64,000 nucleotides of DNA from CAYZMS01 sp964479625 (GCA_964479625.1 CAYZMS010000003.1:1-64000); one strand, 5' to 3'. Numbered from the stretch's first letter, positions 1-8,661 are shown. Numbers and translations: made by a program. Notes: generated by a model not told the origin, from the letters alone.

Positions 1-64
1 AAAGAAGCTGATCTGCTCAGGTTTGCAGAGGAATGTTTTGTTAATACCTTCTAATACTATATTA

Positions 65-72
65 TAAATTTG
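65..72 (+). promoter_or_regulatory. -7 promoter element of the mltD-like gene
   Basis: TAAATTTG matches the Bacteroidota -7 consensus TAnnTTTG at all fixed positions and lies 34 nt before the start codon of the muramidase gene. A TTTG at 37-40 could be the -33 element, but the 24-nt spacing is longer than usual. Confidence 0.45.
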
Positions 73-106
73 TAATTTACCCCTTCTCTGAACCATTACC
101 TGAAAC

Positions 107-1555
107 ATGAGTTTTCTACCCTTCAACTTTTTGCTCTTTCTAAGCTTGTTTTTTCTTTCTACTTCTTTTGCTTATGCGGTAGAGGTAGATCCTAATTTTG
201 TAGAAGCAGAGATCCGCCAGCGGCTGGAGCAAATGCAGAGCGAAGTTTCCAAGCCACGCTATGATCCGGCGGTGATGAGTTACTTGCGAACTTATCTTAT
301 TAACGACAGAGAAAAATCAGAAAGGATCCTAGGGCGTAGGATCTTATATTTCCCCCTTTTCGAGCAGGAGCTGCGAAACCGCCATTTGCCAGAAGAACTA
401 AAATACCTGGCGATCGTTGAATCAGCCCTGGAGCCACGCGCCGTATCCAGAGCGAAGGCGGTTGGGCTTTGGCAATTTATGGAAGAGACCGGGAAGTATT
501 TTGGTTTAACAGTCAACAGTGTAGTAGATGAACGATGCGATCCCGAAGCTTCTACCAAGGCAGCGGTAGATTACTTAGAGTTGTTATACGATCGTTTTGG
601 AGATTGGGAATTGGCGATTGCGGCCTATAACAGCGGTGGGGGTAGGGTTAGCAGGGCCATGAAGCGGGCACGGAGTACCAATTTTTGGCGGGTAAGGGAT
701 TATCTGCCCCAGGAAACGAGAAGCTATGTGCCGGCATTCATTGCAGTGAGTTATCTAATGGCCTATCACGAGTTGCACAATCTGCAACCTAATTACCCTT
801 CCCTTGATGAACAACTCACTGAGACCTTAAGCGTTAACCGGGATATTTCTTTTATGGAAATTGCCCGCGTCACAGGGGTTTCGTTGGAAACGCTCAGCTT
901 GTTAAATCCCTCCTACCAGCAGCAGTATATACCAGAGAACCCTTATGGACATAAATTGGTGTTGCCACGGAGAGTTTCAGATGTTATGAAAGCTTATCTC
1001 GAGCTGGAACATCCCGACCCCGCAGCCCCTTATGCACCGATAATTGATGCCCCTGTTTACGTTTCTCAACCAAAGGAAAAACTTAATGCCAATTATGTCA
1101 GGGGCGAATATATTGTACAGGTAAATGAAACCCTGGAGTCATTGGCGGAAACCTTTAATTGTAGTACACATCAGCTCATCGCCTGGAATCGGCTTACCCC
1201 GCCGGTGGTAGCTCCAGGCCAAAAGATCATTGTCTACCATAACAAGGGCTTTGAACCCACTGGTAGAATGGAGGTATTAGAAAGCTTTCCGATGCTTCCG
1301 ATCAGGTCGCTTCCCTCAAAGGTTAATTCTAAGTATAACATTTGGGAAAAAGAAATCAAGCGTTTCTTATGGCAGGATAAATACTTATATTACTGGACCA
1401 AAAAGCGGGAAAGTGTTTTTGATATAGCGGAAAAGCTTCCCGGTATTTCTGCAACGGATATTATCCGCCTGAATAAGTATAAAGGCAATGAAATGTTGAA
1501 AGCGGATACCAAAGTGAAAATTAAAGTATTATCTTCTAAACATTCAATTTATTAA
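107..1555 (+). CDS. MltD-like membrane-bound lytic transglycosylase with LysM repeats
   Basis: Exported murein-cleaving enzyme of the SLT/MltD type, 482 residues. It begins with a hydrophobic signal peptide (about residues 1-24). The transglycosylase core follows: the catalytic-glutamate motif VESALEP has Glu105, then SRAKAVGLWQF, and AIAAYNSG near residue 175. Three LysM-like peptidoglycan-binding segments come after it, near residues 240-290, 335-382 and 428-475; the last is the most divergent. The family cleaves the MurNAc-GlcNAc bond to leave 1,6-anhydro-MurNAc, and the multi-LysM layout matches MltD. The next gene starts 18 nt downstream on the same strand, so co-transcription is likely. 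Confidence 0.9.
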   Translation: MSFLPFNFLLFLSLFFLSTSFAYAVEVDPNFVEAEIRQRLEQMQSEVSKPRYDPAVMSYLRTYLINDREKSERILGRRILYFPLFEQELRNRHLPEELKYLAIVESALEPRAVSRAKAVGLWQFMEETGKYFGLTVNSVVDERCDPEASTKAAVDYLELLYDRFGDWELAIAAYNSGGGRVSRAMKRARSTNFWRVRDYLPQETRSYVPAFIAVSYLMAYHELHNLQPNYPSLDEQLTETLSVNRDISFMEIARVTGVSLETLSLLNPSYQQQYIPENPYGHKLVLPRRVSDVMKAYLELEHPDPAAPYAPIIDAPVYVSQPKEKLNANYVRGEYIVQVNETLESLAETFNCSTHQLIAWNRLTPPVVAPGQKIIVYHNKGFEPTGRMEVLESFPMLPIRSLPSKVNSKYNIWEKEIKRFLWQDKYLYYWTKKRESVFDIAEKLPGISATDIIRLNKYKGNEMLKADTKVKIKVLSSKHSIY

Positions 1556-1573
1556 TCCAAAAAATCAAAGATC

Positions 1574-2176
1574 ATGTCCAACCCTTTAATGAACCTGCTT
1601 CAGGAAAAAATGAACGATCCGGATGTTATCAACCAACTGGCTAGCCAGATCGGCGGTGCAGATACCCAAAAAACGCAAAGTGCGGCCAACGGTATCCTGG
1701 CCTCTCTGTTGTCTGCTGCCTCTAAATCTGGAAATACCCAGGGCCTGTTGTCTATGTTAGACCAAGACGGCGATGGAGATATTATGGACGACCTATCAGG
1801 CTTTCTCTCGGGATCAGGTGGGTCTATCGCCAGTTCTGCTATTATTGGCAGTTTGTTAGGTGGAAAGAAAGGTGGCTTATCCAATGTGATCAGTGAAATG
1901 TCTGGCTTACAGCCCAACCAGGCTAGTCAGCTAATGGATATGCTGGGCCCTATTTTCGCCGGTGCTGTTAATAAGGTGAAAAATCAGGAAGGAGCTGACC
2001 TCAGCGGTCTCGCAAATATGGTACAAGATGGTGCTCAAACAGCTCAACAAGGAAACCCAGCCATGGATATGCTGAACCAACTCCTGGATCAGGATGGTGA
2101 TGGTAAGCCCGACTCAGAAGGTATCGCCAATATCGGCCGCGGCTTATTAGGTAGCTTATTCGGAAAGAAAAAGTAA
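1574..2176 (+). CDS. DUF937/YidB-like protein with two calcium-loop-like motifs
   Basis: A 200-residue soluble protein without a signal peptide. The N-terminal part is Ala/Gly/Ser-rich and helical, as in the DUF937 (YidB) family (MNLLQEKMNDPDVINQLASQ, then ANGILASLLSAASK). Two aspartate-rich loops, DQDGDGDIMDD near residue 57 and DQDGDGKPDSEG near residue 173, look like EF-hand or dockerin-type calcium-binding loops. The function of DUF937 proteins is not established. It probably shares a transcript with the upstream muramidase gene and ends at the strong terminator at 2227-2248. The domain assignment rests on pattern and composition; calcium binding is inference. Confidence 0.7.
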   Translation: MSNPLMNLLQEKMNDPDVINQLASQIGGADTQKTQSAANGILASLLSAASKSGNTQGLLSMLDQDGDGDIMDDLSGFLSGSGGSIASSAIIGSLLGGKKGGLSNVISEMSGLQPNQASQLMDMLGPIFAGAVNKVKNQEGADLSGLANMVQDGAQTAQQGNPAMDMLNQLLDQDGDGKPDSEGIANIGRGLLGSLFGKKK

Positions 2177-2226
2177 AACACAGAATACCTAAGGGAGGTA
2201 ATGCTCTCTTAGAAAGGAAGAAGGAG

Positions 2227-2248
2227 TCCCCGCTTTGCAAAGCGGGGA
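2227..2248. terminator. Bidirectional intrinsic terminator between DUF937 gene and tatA
   Basis: A perfect 22-bp palindrome with arms TCCCCGCTTTG and CAAAGCGGGGA, followed by a T-rich stretch on the plus strand. It lies between the stop of the plus-strand DUF937 gene (2176) and the stop of minus-strand tatA (2257), so it can serve both convergent genes. Confidence 0.8.
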
Positions 2249-2256
2249 TTTCTATT

Positions 2257-2475
2257 TTAAGCGCTTTCTTGCGTACTTTTCTTCGCTTCCTCTTCCTTCA
2301 TACCCTCTTTCAACTCACTTTCAATAGTAGAACGTGCGGTATTGAACTCCCGGATGCCTTTTCCGATACCTCGCATCAATTCCGGGATCTTTCGGCCTCC
2401 AAACAGTAGCAGGATGGCGAAAAATACTACCAGCATTTCCGGGCCTACGAAACTGAATAACAATAAAGATTTCAT
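2257..2475 (-). CDS. tatA: Twin-arginine translocase subunit TatA/TatE
   Basis: A 72-residue Tat pore-forming subunit. The layout is canonical: a short periplasmic N-terminus, one transmembrane helix (about residues 8-23, FVGPEMLVVFFAILLLF), the FGGRKIPEL hinge motif and an amphipathic helix (GIGKGIREFNTA), then a charged tail. With TatC it forms the system that exports folded proteins. No tatC is present in the window, so the gene stands alone here. Its own promoter (2606-2613) and a terminator immediately behind it suggest a monocistronic unit. Confidence 0.92.
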   Translation of the reverse strand: MKSLLLFSFVGPEMLVVFFAILLLFGGRKIPELMRGIGKGIREFNTARSTIESELKEGMKEEEAKKSTQESA

Positions 2476-2790
2476 AATAAAAAATTTAAAAAAGTACTTG
2501 GCAATGACATGTTTGATCGAAAGGCCTTTTTGAAAAGACCTTACGCATTAGACCTGCTTTTATTACTACACTACCCAAACAGGATAAGTTTTCAAGTGTG
2601 AATTTCAAAGGTAGTCCATATACCACTTGCAGGCAAGCACCAAACCCGTCATTTCAAAAATAAAAACATAAGCATTACCCTCGGGCGACATGCCTTACCG
2701 GACTACTTTGATCCAATAAACGAGGAAGCGTTTAATTTTCCCTCTCTAAAAAATAAAGTTTTTTCAGGAATTCCAGCCTTTGCGTCTGCC
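2476..2790. other. Intergenic stretch upstream of tatA
   Basis: About 315 nt without a convincing gene. It holds the tatA promoter (2606-2636, minus strand). The rest is AT-rich spacer and the 3' flank of the oxygenase gene that ends at 2791; no ORF, repeat or clear terminator was recognised. Confidence 0.5.
2606..2636 (-). promoter_or_regulatory. tatA promoter
   Basis: On the minus strand TACCTTTG (2613-2606) is a full TAnnTTTG match and TTG (2636-2634) sits 20 nt upstream, the usual -33/-7 spacing in Bacteroidota. It predicts a leader of roughly 125 nt before the tatA start codon at 2475. Confidence 0.55.
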
Positions 2791-3735
2791 TTATTTTTTT
2801 AACCCGATCTCCCGCAACCGCTCATCGAGGTAAGCTCCTGCTGTGATGGGGGCGTAACGGGCAGGGTTTGCTGCAGAAACACAAGACTCGAGACAATCCA
2901 GGTCCATATCCGGTTTAGGGTGAAGAAAAAAGGGAATGGATAAGCGGGGTAGGTGCCATTGATCTCTTGGGGGATTGACCACTCGGTGGGTGGTCGATTT
3001 TAAATAATCATTTGTCAAACGCTGGAGCATATCCCCTACATTGATCACGATCTCGTCATCCTCCGGCATAATGGGTAACCATTCCCCTTTTTTGTTTAAT
3101 AATTCCAAACCACCTGCAGATGCTCCGACCAAGAGGGTGATCAGGTTGATATCCTCATGTTGTTCAGCGCGAATAGCAGAGGCAGGCTCCCGGTTGATCG
3201 GGGGGTAATGAATGGATCTCAGAATACTGTTGCCATTCGAAATATGGGGTTCAAAATAATTCTCTTCCAATTCAAGGTGCAAGGCTATTGCCCGAAGAAG
3301 TTTCCCTCCAACTTGTTCGAATGCTCTGAATAACTCCCGGGCAATTTTTAGAAAATCCGGACATTCAGCCACAGGAATGTTTTCGGGATAGATCTTTGCC
3401 AATGGGTGGTCAGGATCGACGGTTTGGCCGAATTGATAAAATTCCTTCAGGTCGGCGACTTTGGCCTGTTTAGCATGTTCCCGCCCAAAAGAGGTATAGC
3501 CTCTCTGACTGGCAAGACCTGGGATCTCATACTGTTCTTTTACGGTAACCGGAAGCGCAAAAAAGGCTCTGGAGGCTCCAAAAAACTGTTGTATTAACGC
3601 TTTTGGAATGCCATGGCCAACCACACCGACAAAACCAATCTCTTGGAAGGCCTTGCCAATAGATCCTACGAAGTCTTTGGAGCGGGAGTCAGTGAACTGA
3701 TTCAGGTCGACAAGAGGGATGGTTCGGGTGGTCAT
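2791..3735 (-). CDS. Isopenicillin N synthase-like 2-oxoglutarate/Fe(II) dioxygenase
   Basis: A 314-residue oxidoreductase of the IPNS/2OG-Fe(II) superfamily. The DIOX_N segment (IPLVDLNQF to GIPKALIQQFF) is followed by the double-stranded beta-helix core. The core has the iron ligands His and Asp in EQHEDINLITLLVG, a distal His in STTHRVVNPP, and the 2-oxoglutarate-binding RLS motif (LPRLSIPFFLHP). The start at MTTRTIPLVD (3735) is preferred; an in-frame upstream ATG would add 23 residues unlike the family that overlap the gldB 3' end. It lies 7 nt downstream of gldB, so the two are probably co-transcribed. The substrate cannot be predicted. Confidence 0.85.
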   Translation of the reverse strand: MTTRTIPLVDLNQFTDSRSKDFVGSIGKAFQEIGFVGVVGHGIPKALIQQFFGASRAFFALPVTVKEQYEIPGLASQRGYTSFGREHAKQAKVADLKEFYQFGQTVDPDHPLAKIYPENIPVAECPDFLKIARELFRAFEQVGGKLLRAIALHLELEENYFEPHISNGNSILRSIHYPPINREPASAIRAEQHEDINLITLLVGASAGGLELLNKKGEWLPIMPEDDEIVINVGDMLQRLTNDYLKSTTHRVVNPPRDQWHLPRLSIPFFLHPKPDMDLDCLESCVSAANPARYAPITAGAYLDERLREIGLKK

Positions 3736-3742
3736 TAGGTTT

Positions 3743-4789
3743 TTACATTTTGGGTTTGTACCGCGATTCAGCCAGCAAAGTCTGTGCATCCCGGATCTCC
3801 ACAAGTTCCGAAAAACTGGTTTCGGGGTGCCGTTGCATATAAGCTTTTACTATTTGCCAGCCAATCCAATTGGCGGTTCTTCCCGGAGCTTCCGGGGGCA
3901 TGCCTGGAGAATGCGGACTGTAATCTACATATTTTTTTATGTCCCTAAAAGTGGAGGAATAGAGCAAATCTTCCTGCAGGAAATATGCCCACATTTCCCG
4001 TTCGTTATCCGACAGCCATTGGGTTTGTTGAACAGTCATTTCGAGTAAAATAGAGTCGGGAGTATCTGGTAAAATATGATCTAGGAGGTACAATTCTTTC
4101 CCATTTTGAACCATTAGATCAAGTAGGCGCACCTGATCGGGTGCCTGGTTGATATCCTGAATCAGCGGTTTTAGCGTTTTCATTACCAGGTGTTCCGGGT
4201 TAAAGGTACGAGTCAGGTAATCCGAAAATGCTGGGTTGGAAGGATTTAACTCCCGATAGGGGTAGTCTGCCCCAAGGAAAAAATCGAGGCCAACTGCCAG
4301 GGCATTATCATCATAAATAATGCTGCCAACAGCGTACTCTGAAAGGAAGGTGGTCAGGTAAGGGGGCAAAGGATGGTCGGGAAAATAATAGTTAAAATAC
4401 TTCAGGCCCTGTTCCACCTCTCTTGCGTAAGGGGTGAAATCTTCATACAGGACCTGTGTGGAGTCGTAAAGGGCACGTACGGCCGGATGTTGAATGAACC
4501 CTTTGATGAAGTTTTCCGGGCCTTGTGGGGCACCTTGAGCGGGAAGGATTCGTTGGAAATACAGGTCTGAAAAAACGGGATATCGTTCAGACAGCAGGGA
4601 CAAGCCAGTTGACATGTCATTGGTATCCACTAGAAAAAGGTCCTGTTCGAACCTTCGCACCTTAAGGTCGATTTCAATGCCGGATAGGTCTGGTGGCTTT
4701 GGTCCGTCGGTTTGACAGGATTGAAAAAGGTAAAGAGCAAAAGAAAAAAAGAAAAGACCAATGAGGTTTAGAGGGTTATTGCCTTGCAT
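3743..4789 (-). CDS. gldB: Gliding motility lipoprotein GldB
   Basis: A 348-residue lipoprotein matching GldB, required for gliding in Flavobacterium-type bacteria. It has a hydrophobic signal followed by a lipoprotein-type cysteine (LFQSC, Cys25). The body carries family phrases such as FEQDLF, LSERYPVFSDLYFQRIL, YFPDHPLPPYLTTFLSEY and VGLDFFLGADYPYRE. The fold is distantly related to Zn-dependent peptidases, but its molecular role is unknown. It is transcribed toward the dioxygenase gene and diverges from the PorT-like barrel gene at 4876. Gliding or type IX secretion is consistent with sprA in the same window. Confidence 0.85.
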   Translation of the reverse strand: MQGNNPLNLIGLFFFSFALYLFQSCQTDGPKPPDLSGIEIDLKVRRFEQDLFLVDTNDMSTGLSLLSERYPVFSDLYFQRILPAQGAPQGPENFIKGFIQHPAVRALYDSTQVLYEDFTPYAREVEQGLKYFNYYFPDHPLPPYLTTFLSEYAVGSIIYDDNALAVGLDFFLGADYPYRELNPSNPAFSDYLTRTFNPEHLVMKTLKPLIQDINQAPDQVRLLDLMVQNGKELYLLDHILPDTPDSILLEMTVQQTQWLSDNEREMWAYFLQEDLLYSSTFRDIKKYVDYSPHSPGMPPEAPGRTANWIGWQIVKAYMQRHPETSFSELVEIRDAQTLLAESRYKPKM

Positions 4790-4875
4790 TTGCGGAAGAA
4801 TTACGTTTCACGTTTGAATATTTTTTTAACCTTTGAGCCAAGCCTTGGCCGGAGTAACACCAAAACATAAGCAAA

Positions 4876-5604
4876 ATGAAAAAAATTGTTGCACTTGCCC
4901 TTTTTTTAGTTGTGGCAGCAAGCTGCTTAAAGGCCCAGGAAAATGATATACGTTTTGGCTTTCAGTTGAGCCCAACGTTTTCCTGGATGAATACCGATGA
5001 TAACAGTATTAACAGGAATGGGACCAACCTCGGAATTCGCCTTGGGGTGCTGGGAGAGTTTTACTTTCGGGAAGAATACGCTTTTTCTACTGGCTTTGGT
5101 TTTGCCTTTAATCATGGTGGCGGGCTTCAGTTCGAGCATGGCGGCACCTACTGGCCGGGTTCTGATCTTGGACCAGGCCTGGATACCCTCCCCTCGGATG
5201 TGCGATTACAATACAAGATCCAATACATTGAAATTCCTTTATTATTGAAAATGCGCACCCGGGAATTTGGGTATATCCGCTACTACCTGGAGCCGGGGCT
5301 GCGCTTAGGGTTTGAATCACAGGCAAAAGGAACGATCACAGGGCGGGGTATTGGCGATGAAGCAGAAAAACTTAATATTCGAAAAGAGGTCAATACCTTT
5401 AACATTAGCTGGACTATTGGCGGAGGAATTGAATACGCTCTATCCTCCGGTACTTCCCTTGTTGGCGGACTGGCACTGGATTTCGGGTTTACAGATGTAA
5501 CCAAGGACAAGGGTACTATTTTCGATCCGGATCGCGGCGATCGGGAGGAAGATTCAAAAGGAGTCATTAATTCGCTCACTCTCAAACTGGGTGTTCTATT
5601 CTGA
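4876..5604 (+). CDS. PorT-family outer-membrane beta-barrel protein
   Basis: A 242-residue exported barrel protein. It has a signal peptide (MKKIVALALFLVVAASCLKAQ), alternating amphipathic strands (IRFGFQLSPTF, LGIRLGVLGEFYF, YLEPGLRLGF, WTIGGGIEYAL) and a final strand SLTLKLGVLF ending in phenylalanine, as expected for BAM substrates. The pattern, including YIEIPLLLKM, is typical of the PorT/OMP_b-brl_2 family. PorT itself is a type IX secretion component, but most members have unknown roles, so no symbol is given. The stop codon overlaps the nadC start (ATGA at 5602-5606), implying translational coupling. Confidence 0.82.
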   Translation: MKKIVALALFLVVAASCLKAQENDIRFGFQLSPTFSWMNTDDNSINRNGTNLGIRLGVLGEFYFREEYAFSTGFGFAFNHGGGLQFEHGGTYWPGSDLGPGLDTLPSDVRLQYKIQYIEIPLLLKMRTREFGYIRYYLEPGLRLGFESQAKGTITGRGIGDEAEKLNIRKEVNTFNISWTIGGGIEYALSSGTSLVGGLALDFGFTDVTKDKGTIFDPDRGDREEDSKGVINSLTLKLGVLF

Positions 5605-6443
5605 TGGATCCAATTGACATTTTTATCGAACAAGGGTTAAAAGAGGACGTCGGCCCCGGCGATTTTACTTCTGAGGCCTGCATACCAAATGACGCCCGTA
5701 ACCAGGCGGTGCTTCTGGTTAAATCAGAAGGTATCATTGCCGGTGTGGCCATAGCAGAAAGGATTTTCCGAAAACTGGATCCAAGCTGTACGTTTGAAGC
5801 CAGCCTTCGCGATGGAGATATTATGCAGCCTGGAATGACCGCTTTTCGAATCAATGCCAATGCGAGGGCCTTGTTGCAAGGAGAGCGCCTGGCACTCAAT
5901 ACCATGCAGCGCATGAGCGGGATCGCCAGCCTAAGCCATACCTTCGCTAAAAGGGTAGTTGATTTACCCGTGAAAATTTTGGATACCCGTAAAACTACTC
6001 CCTTGATCCGGTTCATAGAGAAGTGGGCTGTACGGCTGGGGGGGTGTCACAATTACCGGGACGGTTTATACGACTGGTTTATGATCAAAGATAACCACAT
6101 CGACGCCTGTGGAAGTATTCGGTCTGCTATCGAACGGGTAGTTACCTTTCAAAAAGTCAATGATCTGAAGCTGAGTATTACCATAGAAGTTCGAAACCTG
6201 AAGGAGTTGGAAGAAGTGTTGCAGACCGGGAATATTACCCGGATCATGTTGGATAATTTTGACCTGCCTGAATTGGAAGAAGCAGTAAGGCGGGTAGCTG
6301 GACGTTTCGAAACGGAAGCCTCGGGCGGAATTAATCTGGAAAAGCTGAGGCCTGTTGCGGAAACGGGGGTGGATTTCATTTCGGTAGGTGCACTGACTCA
6401 TTCAGCCGTAAGTAAAGATCTAAGCCTGAAAATCCGCCTTTAA
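5604..6443 (+). CDS. nadC: Nicotinate-nucleotide pyrophosphorylase (carboxylating)
   Basis: A 279-residue quinolinate phosphoribosyltransferase that converts quinolinate and PRPP to nicotinate mononucleotide, CO2 and PPi in de novo NAD synthesis. Family signatures are all present: EDVGPGDFTSEA near the N-terminus, LNTMQRMSGIAS, ILDTRKTTPLIR with the substrate-binding Arg/Lys, GGCHNYRDGLYDWFMIKDNH, and the C-terminal IMLDNF and ASGGINLEKL segments. Length is normal for the family. The start overlaps the preceding barrel gene by one base. A strong hairpin terminator follows at 6451. Confidence 0.96.
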   Translation: MDPIDIFIEQGLKEDVGPGDFTSEACIPNDARNQAVLLVKSEGIIAGVAIAERIFRKLDPSCTFEASLRDGDIMQPGMTAFRINANARALLQGERLALNTMQRMSGIASLSHTFAKRVVDLPVKILDTRKTTPLIRFIEKWAVRLGGCHNYRDGLYDWFMIKDNHIDACGSIRSAIERVVTFQKVNDLKLSITIEVRNLKELEEVLQTGNITRIMLDNFDLPELEEAVRRVAGRFETEASGGINLEKLRPVAETGVDFISVGALTHSAVSKDLSLKIRL

Positions 6444-6450
6444 AGAACAA

Positions 6451-6492
6451 GAGCGCCTCAAAGTACAATGAACTTTGAGACGCTCAATTTTT
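6451..6492. terminator. Terminator after nadC (also facing the 52-aa gene)
   Basis: Arms GAGCGCCTCAAAGT and ACTTTGAGACGCTC (one mismatch, 7-nt loop, hairpin 6451-6485) are followed by a T-rich tail to 6492. It sits between convergent nadC and the small membrane-protein gene at 6511-6669. Confidence 0.75.
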
Positions 6493-6510
6493 CTGGCTGC
6501 CCTGCCGGTC

Positions 6511-6669
6511 TTAAACGGGGTAGCTTTGCACAGTTAACCAAAGCAATACTACCAGCGAAAATAAAACCAGCCAGAACCGCACATCTTTGTAAAAGACGGT
6601 TTGGTTGTCGCTGATCACGTGAAAAAGATTGTAACCGATTAACAAAAAAAGAAAGCAGCAAAGCAGCAT
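6511..6669 (-). CDS. Small two-helix membrane protein (52 aa)
   Basis: A 52-codon ORF below common length cut-offs. It encodes a hydrophobic first helix (MLLCCFLFLLIGYNLFHVI), a short polar hairpin (SDNQTVFYKD) and a second helix (FWLVLFSLVVLLWLTV) ending QSYPV. It ends 19 nt before the nadC-side terminator, whereas a longer overlapping ORF in another frame runs into that hairpin, which favours this frame. No homologue is recognised and no function is proposed. It follows pyrD on the same strand, about 150 nt away. Confidence 0.55.
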   Translation of the reverse strand: MLLCCFLFLLIGYNLFHVISDNQTVFYKDVRFWLVLFSLVVLLWLTVQSYPV

Positions 6670-6821
6670 GGGGCAAGGGGTTAAGTTAAAAATTTAAATC
6701 AAAACGGGGGTAAACTAGCTTAAGTTCAAGCACCCATTAAACCCTTGATCATTCTGCTACATACCTCACTTACCAAAAAGGGTGCCAGATTTGGGAATAG
6801 GGCTAAAAAATTAAAAATTTT

Positions 6822-7856
6822 CTAATAAGAGAGGAGCGATTGCTTGATTTTCCTGACCAGTAAGGGGCCTTCATAAACCAGGCCGGAATACAACTGTATG
6901 AGGTCAGCTCCAGCTTTTAGTTTTTCAGCAGCAGCTTCGGGGCTATCAATCCCACCTACGCCAATGATGGTCAAATCATCCGGTGCGTGTTTTCTTATAT
7001 AACGCACAAATTCAGTAGATCGCTGCCGAAGCGGGCTACCAGAGAGACCGCCTGCCCCTATTTCCTCAATTTTTTTGGTATCCGTTTTCAGACTGCTTCG
7101 ATCAATTGTGGTATTGGTGGCAATGATGCCATCCAATTCTGTTTCCCGGAGGATATCCAAAATGTCGTCGAGTTGTTCAATGCTAAGGTCAGGAGCGATC
7201 TTAAGTAGTATAGAGCGGGAAAGCGGCAGGCCTTTATTTCGGTTTTGAATTTCACTGAGCAGCACCCGGAGGGGTTCTTTATCCTGGAGGGATCGCAAGT
7301 CGGGGGTGTTAGGAGAGCTGATATTTACCACGAAATAATCGACCAAAGAATGCAGGGCATCAAAACAATATAGGTAATCCGCTGAGGCCGATTCGTTTGG
7401 GGTGGCCTTATTCTTACCGATATTACCTCCGAGGATCAAGCCCTCCGGTCGACTTCTTTCCAATCGCCTGGCCAGTTCGTCGACTCCCTGGTTGTTGAAG
7501 CCCATCCTGTTGATGAGGGCTTTATCAGCTGGCAGGCGGAAGAGTCTTGGTTTGGTATTGCCCGCCTGTGGTTTTGGAGTGACCGTGCCTATTTCTATGA
7601 AACCAAACCCCAGAGTGCTCATGTCTTCGAAGTATTGTCCGTCTTTATCGAAGCCGGCAGCCAGGCCAACGGGGTTTCTGAAGTTTAGGCCCATTAGCTG
7701 TTTCTCTAAATTTTGATCTTCGAAGGAAAGCCAGGATCGAAAGGCGGAGTTAATCAGGGGAATGCTCAGGGTGTGGTGCAGGGCATCTACCGTGAAGTGG
7801 TGAGCCTGTTCGGGAGACATTCGAAAAAGAAACGGTTTGAGGAGTTGTTGGTACAC
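6822..7856 (-). CDS. pyrD: Dihydroorotate dehydrogenase (quinone), class 2
   Basis: A 344-residue FMN enzyme that oxidises dihydroorotate to orotate with quinone as acceptor, at the inner face of the membrane. Class 2 features are visible: an N-terminal membrane-associating helix (LKPFLFRMSPEQAHHFTV), GLAAGFDKDGQ, FGFIEIGTVTPKPQ, NRMGFNNQG, VNISSPNTPDLR with the catalytic serine, IATNTTIDR, GAGGLSGSPL and IGVGGIDSPEAA. Length matches the family. It lies 71 nt downstream of the response-regulator gene on the same strand. Confidence 0.96.
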   Translation of the reverse strand: MYQQLLKPFLFRMSPEQAHHFTVDALHHTLSIPLINSAFRSWLSFEDQNLEKQLMGLNFRNPVGLAAGFDKDGQYFEDMSTLGFGFIEIGTVTPKPQAGNTKPRLFRLPADKALINRMGFNNQGVDELARRLERSRPEGLILGGNIGKNKATPNESASADYLYCFDALHSLVDYFVVNISSPNTPDLRSLQDKEPLRVLLSEIQNRNKGLPLSRSILLKIAPDLSIEQLDDILDILRETELDGIIATNTTIDRSSLKTDTKKIEEIGAGGLSGSPLRQRSTEFVRYIRKHAPDDLTIIGVGGIDSPEAAAEKLKAGADLIQLYSGLVYEGPLLVRKIKQSLLSY

Positions 7857-7927
7857 TGGATAAAGGGCATAAAAAAGCTGGGTATAGAGAGGATTACCCA
7901 GCCATAATCATAATCCCAAAAACTATT

Positions 7928-8650
7928 TTATGCTTCTTCTTCTGCTTTCACGAGCAACTGAAAACCATTGCCGTGAATGTTAACGATTTCTATGTGGTCA
8001 TCCCGCTTAAGGTATTTTCGCAACTTTGTAACAAAAACATCCATGGAGCGGGCGGTGAAGTAGTTGTCTTCTCCCCAAATTTTTGTAAGAGCTTCGGATC
8101 GGGGAAGGATGTCGTTCAGTTTAATGGCAAACAACCTCAACAACTGTGCTTCTTTCGGAGAAAGCTTACTGGCCTCCTCGTTTTCACCTCCAGGATCAAA
8201 GGTAAGTATTCTTAATGGAAAATTAAAGTGATATTTACCGATATTAAATTCCTTGATCTCTTCCCGAGGGTTGTTGTTATGGTTGCTACGTTTTAGAATA
8301 GCCTGAATGCGCAAAAGCAATTCTTCCGAATTGAAGGGCTTTGTGATGTAATCGTCAGCTCCGATCTTAAAACCTTCCAGGACATCTTCCTTCATGGACC
8401 GTGCAGTTAGAAAGATTATAGGAATTTCCCCATCCTTCTCCCGGATCTCGGAGGCCAGGGAAAACCCATCTTTTTTAGGCATCATGACATCGAAGATACA
8501 GAGGTCGTATTTACCCTGTTCATAGGCTTCCAAACCCAGCGTGCCATCTTTGGCTAGGGTCACATCATATTCGTGCATTTCTAGATAGGAGCAAAGCACG
8601 TCTCCAAAATTTTGATCGTCTTCTACGAGTAGAATTTTGTTATTCGCCAT
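7928..8650 (-). CDS. OmpR/PhoB-type response regulator
   Basis: A 240-residue two-component regulator. The receiver domain (residues 1-120) has the acidic pocket VEDD (10-12), the phosphorylatable Asp in CIFDVMMP (about residue 54), the switch Thr in IIFLTA and Lys in YITKPF. The C-terminal winged helix (about 145-235) has LSPKEAQLLRLF, RSMDVFVTKLRKYL and the final wing IVNIHGNGFQLLV. It is 11 nt downstream of the histidine kinase gene, so the two form a pair of the kind represented by RprX/RprY in Bacteroides. Targets are unknown; adjacency to sprA may or may not be meaningful. Confidence 0.93.
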   Translation of the reverse strand: MANNKILLVEDDQNFGDVLCSYLEMHEYDVTLAKDGTLGLEAYEQGKYDLCIFDVMMPKKDGFSLASEIREKDGEIPIIFLTARSMKEDVLEGFKIGADDYITKPFNSEELLLRIQAILKRSNHNNNPREEIKEFNIGKYHFNFPLRILTFDPGGENEEASKLSPKEAQLLRLFAIKLNDILPRSEALTKIWGEDNYFTARSMDVFVTKLRKYLKRDDHIEIVNIHGNGFQLLVKAEEEA

Positions 8651-8661
8651 AATTGTTGCGG

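Noticed and set aside
6038..6051. GTGTCAC- and GTGAC-like words inside coding regions
   Set aside because: Half-sites without a symmetric partner and without a -7 element; expected by chance in coding DNA.
6458..6676. 72-codon minus-strand ORF overlapping the 52-residue gene
   Set aside because: It reads into the nadC-side terminator hairpin and its translation looks like a frame-shifted copy of the hydrophobic small protein.
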